The notes beneath the pieces were generated by a model, which saw nothing but the letters and a program-made list of their open reading frames with translations, ran no database searches and was not told the origin of the DNA. This document shows, piece by piece, positions 60,178 to 64,000 of a stretch of DNA of 64,000 bases. How positions within the stretch are numbered: position 1 is the stretch's first letter; each line of letters begins with the position of its first letter. This DNA is from Aliihoeflea sp052435735 (GTDB lineage Bacteria; Pseudomonadota; Alphaproteobacteria; Rhizobiales; Rhizobiaceae), in NCBI GenBank assembly GCA_052435735.1, contig JBQVNB010000006.1, positions 62,001-126,000 of the forward strand, read 5' to 3'. Position numbers and translations under genes: made by a program.

Positions 60178-61547
60178 GCGCGGTGAAGGCCGCCCGCACG
60201 AAGCCGCAGCACACCGAAACCGATGACGACACGCCCGGCCTGACCGCCCGGCGTGTCGCCGCGCGCCTGCTTGGCGCAGTGATCGACACCAGGACCCCGC
60301 TCGATGGTTTGACGGACGGCGAGCACGGCCACCCCCAATATCGCGCGCTCGACTTGCGCGACAGGGGGCTGGTGCGCGCGATCCTGACGACGGCACTCAG
60401 GCACCGCATGGCGATCCAGGCGCTGATCGACGCGCGGCTCGACCGGAAGCTGCCAGGCAATGCGGCGGCGCTGAACCACATCCTCCATGTGGGCGCGGCG
60501 CAGTTGCTGTTCCTCGACATCCCCGACAGCGCTGCGGTGGACCTTGCCGTTACCCACGCCAAGGCCGATCCGCGAACGCGGCGCTTCGCCAATCTCGTCA
60601 ACGCCATCCTGCGCGAGATCGGGCGACGCAAGGAGCGCGCGCTGCCGGCTGTGCTGGCGAAGACCATAGAGGCGCCGGACTGGTTCGCCGACCGATTGGA
60701 AGCCGCCTACGGCAAGGACCGGGCGCGGGCGATCCTCGACATGCACCGCCACGAGGCGGCGATCGACCTGACGGTGAAATCGAACCCGGAGGAATGGGCC
60801 GAGAAGCTGGGCGGATTCGTGCTGCCGACGGGCTCGGTGCGGCTGACCTCGATCGAGGGACCGGTTTCCGGGCTGCCCGGATTTGCCGACGGCGAATGGT
60901 GGGTGCAGGATGCGGCCGCCGCGCTGCCGGCGCGGCTGATGGGCGACATTGCGGGCCTGCGCGTCGCCGACATCTGCGCCGCGCCGGGCGGCAAGACGGC
61001 GCAGCTTGCGCAGGCGGGTGCCAGGGTCGTCGCGGTCGAGAAGGTGCCGAACCGGGCGAAGCGACTTGCCGGAAATCTGGAACGACAGAAGCTTGAGGCC
61101 GAGATCGTCGTCGCCGACCTTTTCGAGCATCGGCCGGACGAATTCTACGACGCCGTGCTGCTCGACGCGCCGTGCTCCTCGACCGGGACGATCCGTCGGC
61201 ATCCGGATGTGCTGTGGACGAAGACGCCGGAGGACATTGCACGGCTCGCCGGGCTGCAGCGGCGGATGCTCGACCATGCTGCGACGTTGGTGAGACCGGG
61301 CGGAATGATCCTGTTCTGCAACTGCTCGCTCGACCCCGAAGAGGGCGAGGCGATGATCGCGACGGCGCTCAAGGAGAACGCAAAGCTGGAGCGGATGCCC
61401 TTCGCCGCCGGTGAGTTTCCGATCGTCGACGGGTTCCTCGATGTCGATGGCGCGGTGCGCACGACGCCCGCCGGGCTGCCCGATCAGGACCCCAAGCGCG
61501 CGGGGCTCGACGGATTCTATGCCGTACGGTTACGGGTCAAGGGATGA
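60174..61547 (+). CDS. rsmB: 16S rRNA (cytosine(967)-C(5))-methyltransferase-like protein
   Basis: A 457-residue enzyme with an N-terminal NusB-like RNA-binding domain (about 20-160, GLTARRVAARLLGAVID) and the Rossmann RNA m5C methyltransferase: SAM motif VADICAAPGGKTAQLAQAGARVV, VVADLF, the two catalytic cysteines in LLDAPCSSTGTIRRHPD and ILFCNCSLDPEEGE. The start is GTG at 60174, coupled to htpX. The target base is inferred from family. Confidence 0.92.
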   Translation: MSAVKAARTKPQHTETDDDTPGLTARRVAARLLGAVIDTRTPLDGLTDGEHGHPQYRALDLRDRGLVRAILTTALRHRMAIQALIDARLDRKLPGNAAALNHILHVGAAQLLFLDIPDSAAVDLAVTHAKADPRTRRFANLVNAILREIGRRKERALPAVLAKTIEAPDWFADRLEAAYGKDRARAILDMHRHEAAIDLTVKSNPEEWAEKLGGFVLPTGSVRLTSIEGPVSGLPGFADGEWWVQDAAAALPARLMGDIAGLRVADICAAPGGKTAQLAQAGARVVAVEKVPNRAKRLAGNLERQKLEAEIVVADLFEHRPDEFYDAVLLDAPCSSTGTIRRHPDVLWTKTPEDIARLAGLQRRMLDHAATLVRPGGMILFCNCSLDPEEGEAMIATALKENAKLERMPFAAGEFPIVDGFLDVDGAVRTTPAGLPDQDPKRAGLDGFYAVRLRVKG

Positions 61548-61710
61548 GGCGTTCCAATTTGAAACGCATTTGACCTTCGCACAAACACTTGAATCAGCTA
61601 TGATTCCTTGATTGCGAGCATCGCAAGTCGCCCGGCAACCTGTATTTCCGCTGGGACGCATGCTCGGGGCTGCATCGCGGAGCGGCGATGAGGAGGTCGG
61701 GGTCTTGGCA

Positions 61711-63414
61711 ATGGCGTTGAACTACGATCCCCAATTGTGGGGTTTCGTGGCGAGCGAGGCATGGCGCCGCGCGCGTCGACGCCTGCGTTCGGGCCCGCTC
61801 TATCGCTGGCGCTTTTCGGGCCGCACGCCGCAACGCATCCTGATCGCCCCCCCGGATCTGCGGCTCGCGGACGGCGCGCTGGCGCAGGAATTCTATCGCG
61901 GCCGCTTTCCGCTCGCAGGTGCCGTGGTTGCGACCGGCGGCACGTCGCCCTTTCGCGCCGAACGCGCGCCGGCCGCCTGGCTGGAGGCGCTGCACGCCTT
62001 TCGCTGGCTGCGCCACATGCGCGCCGCAGAGACCAACCTTGCCGCCGGCAATGCGCGCGCGCTCGTTTCCGACTGGATCGCGATCCATGGACGCCGGATC
62101 AACGGTCCGGCCTGGGCGCCGGCAACGGTCGCCAAAAGGCTGATCGCCTGGCTGCAGCACTCCTCGATCGTGCTTGCCGGCGCCGACATCCAGTTCTACC
62201 GGGCGTTCCTGAAATCGCTCGCGGTGCAGATGCGCTATCTGCGCGCTGTCGCCGGCGAGATGCCCGATGGCGAGGAACGGTTGCGCGCGCGGATCGCGAT
62301 CGCGTTCGCGACGCTCTCGCTGCCCTCGTCGCCGGCACGGCTTCATGCGGCCTCGAAGGCGCTGGCGCTGGAACTCGACCGGCAGATATTGCCCGACGGC
62401 GTTCATATCTCGCGCAATCCCGGGGCCGTGCTGGAGTTGTTGGCCGACCTGCTGCCGCTGCGCCAGACCTATTTCAACCAGGCCGAAGCGCCGCCGGAAG
62501 CGCTGATCAACGCCATCGAGCGAATGCTGCCGGCGCTGCGGTTCTTCCGCCATCAGGACGGGGTTCTGGCGCGCTTCAACGGCATGGGCGCGACGAGCCA
62601 TGACCGCGTGGCGGCGATCCTCCACCATGACGACACCGGTGGCGCGCCGATCCTGCACGCCTCGCATGGCGGCTACGACCGGCTGGTGATGGGCGGCACG
62701 ACGATCATCGCCGATACCGGCGCCCCGCCGCCGCCAGATGTCAGCCACGAGGCGCAGGCGGGGTGTCTCTCCTTCGAGATGTCGTCGGGACGGCACCATT
62801 TCATCGTCAATTGCGGCGTCGACAGTTTCGGCGCCGAGGATTTCCGGCTGCTCTCGCGCTCGACGGCGGCGCATTCGACAGCGACGGTCAATGAGACCTC
62901 GTCGGCGCGCTTCAACCTGCCGAACCGGCTGCGCGCCATGGTCGGCTCGCCGCTGATCGGCCCGATCCGCAAGGTGCGCGCGAAACGCTTCGACAGTCCC
63001 GGCATCCACGGCGTCTCGGCGAGCCATGATGGTTACGTCCAGCGCTTCGGTATCGTGCACGAGCGCGAGCTGATGCTGGCGGCAGGCGGCGACGTTTTCG
63101 AGGGCACCGACCGGTTCTTCACCGACCGCAACGGCGTCGCGCGGCCGGGGCCGGGCATGACGGTTCAGATCCGGTTTCATCTCCATCCCGATATCGGCGT
63201 CTTCCGCAACGAGCGGGGGCAACTCGTTCTCAAGGGGAACGAGACGGATATCTGGACGGTGGACGTCGAGGGCGTCGCGCCGGTGGTCGAGGAATCGATG
63301 TTCTTCGCCTCGATCGGCGGGCCAAGGCGCACGCGGCAGTTGGTGGTGGAGATCGACCCGTCGGTGCTGCCGGAGGTGGCGTGGCGGTTTACGCGGGTGG
63401 AGAAGGCGACATAG
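61711..63414 (+). CDS. Heparinase II/III family protein
   Basis: About 567 residues: an alpha/alpha toroid N-terminal part (about 50-300, with RLIAWLQHSSIVLAGADIQFYRAFLKSLAVQMRYL in order) and a C-terminal beta-sandwich Hepar_II_III domain (HASHGGYDRLVMGGTTIIADTG, FEMSSGRHHFIVNCG, VSASHDGYVQRFGIVHERELML in order). The family contains polysaccharide lyases, but in Hyphomicrobiales this gene sits regularly between rsmB and purH and its substrate is unknown. The start is uncertain: ATG 61711 is chosen as it begins the conserved part; 61660 is possible. Confidence 0.85.
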   Translation: MALNYDPQLWGFVASEAWRRARRRLRSGPLYRWRFSGRTPQRILIAPPDLRLADGALAQEFYRGRFPLAGAVVATGGTSPFRAERAPAAWLEALHAFRWLRHMRAAETNLAAGNARALVSDWIAIHGRRINGPAWAPATVAKRLIAWLQHSSIVLAGADIQFYRAFLKSLAVQMRYLRAVAGEMPDGEERLRARIAIAFATLSLPSSPARLHAASKALALELDRQILPDGVHISRNPGAVLELLADLLPLRQTYFNQAEAPPEALINAIERMLPALRFFRHQDGVLARFNGMGATSHDRVAAILHHDDTGGAPILHASHGGYDRLVMGGTTIIADTGAPPPPDVSHEAQAGCLSFEMSSGRHHFIVNCGVDSFGAEDFRLLSRSTAAHSTATVNETSSARFNLPNRLRAMVGSPLIGPIRKVRAKRFDSPGIHGVSASHDGYVQRFGIVHERELMLAAGGDVFEGTDRFFTDRNGVARPGPGMTVQIRFHLHPDIGVFRNERGQLVLKGNETDIWTVDVEGVAPVVEESMFFASIGGPRRTRQLVVEIDPSVLPEVAWRFTRVEKAT

Positions 63415-63453
63415 CGCTGTTGCGGTCTTCGCGAAAGATTGCGCTCTAGGGCG

Positions 63454-63564
63454 CCCCCCTCTGGCCTGCCGGCCATCTCCCCCGCAAGGGGGGAGATTAG
63501 TCTCGTCATCGCCGCGCGTGATCTCCCCCCTCGCGGGGGAGATGGCCGGCAGGCCAGAGGGGGG
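63454..63564. repeat. Palindromic intergenic repeat D
   Basis: Arms 63454-63497 and 63521-63564 (44 bp each) are complementary with one mismatch; each arm contains CTCTGGCCTGCCGGCCATCT. The centre is 23 bp. It lies between the heparinase-like gene and purH. Different in sequence from repeats A/B and C, but also of the rhizobial type. Confidence 0.88.
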
Positions 63565-63660
63565 TGTGCCGGAGCGCAATCCTCTCCCACGTTCCAGTTG
63601 ATTCACCGCCGATGTGTGATAGGCGGAGCGCACCTCCTGTTTGCCCAAAGGACATCCGCC

Positions 63661-64000
63661 ATGGCCGTCGCGTCGAAGAACATTCCCGCACCCGACCGCG
63701 TGCGCGTTTCGCGCGCGCTGCTTTCCGTCTCCGACAAGACCGGCCTGGTCGATCTGGCGCGTGAACTCGTCGCGCTCGGGGTCGAACTCGTTTCGACGGG
63801 CGGCACGGCGAAGGCGATCGCGGAGGCGGGGTTGAAGGTGAAGGACGTCTCCGACCTGACCGGTTTTCCCGAGATCATGGATGGGCGGGTGAAGACGCTG
63901 CATCCATCCGTCCATGGCGGGCTGCTCGCCATTCGCGACGACGCCGAGCACAGGGCCGCCATGGAGGCCCACGGGATCGGGCCGATCGACCTTGCAATCA
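63661..64000 (+). CDS. purH: IMP cyclohydrolase/AICAR formyltransferase PurH (partial, 5' part)
   Basis: The first 113 residues of the bifunctional enzyme for the last two steps of IMP synthesis. VSRALLSVSDKTGLVDLARELVALGVELVSTGGTAKAI, DVSDLTGFPEIMDGRVKTLHPSVHGGLLA and GIGPIDLAI, each read in order, are the N-terminal cyclohydrolase domain. ATG at 63661; the gene runs off the right edge. Confidence 0.96.
   Translation, partial: MAVASKNIPAPDRVRVSRALLSVSDKTGLVDLARELVALGVELVSTGGTAKAIAEAGLKVKDVSDLTGFPEIMDGRVKTLHPSVHGGLLAIRDDAEHRAAMEAHGIGPIDLAI

Overview
The window is a GC-rich chromosomal segment of an alphaproteobacterium of the order Hyphomicrobiales (Rhizobiales), most like the Phyllobacteriaceae/Mesorhizobium-Brucella group. 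The evidence is gene content and order: ubiH-tesB-glnK-amtB-ftsK-lolA-xth, a cyclic-nucleotide-binding protein beside a CenR/OtpR response regulator, hemC-hemD-alphaMic60-hemY, the 1.6-kb-residue NAD-glutamate dehydrogenase, rsmB-heparinase-purH, the rhizobial cellulose gene bcsN, a perfect CtrA box before ftsK, and rhizobial-type palindromic intergenic repeats. The species assignment is inference from reading; no database search was possible.

Layout. 1-11.9 kb: housekeeping block with OsmC, a YbaK deacylase, UbiH, TesB, a nitrogen-control pair glnK-amtB behind a sigma54-like promoter, a secreted MTA/SAH nucleosidase, ftsK, lolA, xth, then cNMP-binding protein and CenR. 12-17 kb: L,D-transpeptidase, a frameshifted DUF1761 gene, an overlapping YciI-EVE-methyltransferase operon, typA, yggT and tRNA-Ala(CGC). 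17-36.8 kb: an accessory-looking stretch with rhodanese/TVP38, a type III-like cellulose operon (bcsN, bcsA, bcsB, bcsZ, TPR protein), an SDR next to a TAXI-TRAP transporter, and a LysR-regulated tripartite tricarboxylate transporter. This stretch starts at the 3' end of tRNA-Ala and ends at an imperfect 38-bp copy of that 3' end (34/38 identical), the classical layout of a tRNA-integrated island, although no integrase is visible.

36.8-49.4 kb: YrbL-like kinase-fold protein, YihY, an MFS carrier whose 3' end overlaps a convergent glutamine amidotransferase, TerB, the haem genes with the mitofilin homologue, tsaD-gpsA and an AhpD-like protein. 49.5-64 kb: NAD-glutamate dehydrogenase, UMF1-type MFS carrier, a tiny 22-codon gene with an exceptionally strong ribosome-binding site between an RNA-hairpin leader and a strong terminator, a TadG-like VWA protein, a thermonuclease-like gene whose signal peptide appears frameshifted, a transglutaminase-like protein, DUF1674, htpX, rsmB, a heparinase-fold protein and the start of purH.

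Four long palindromic intergenic repeats lie between genes (10.5, 41.5, 48.7 and 63.5 kb). No insertion sequence, CRISPR array, integrase or rRNA was found. The observations most worth following are the 22-codon gene cassette at 55.73-55.95 kb, the tRNA-bounded region, two single-base frameshifts, and the leader peptide coupled to bcsA.
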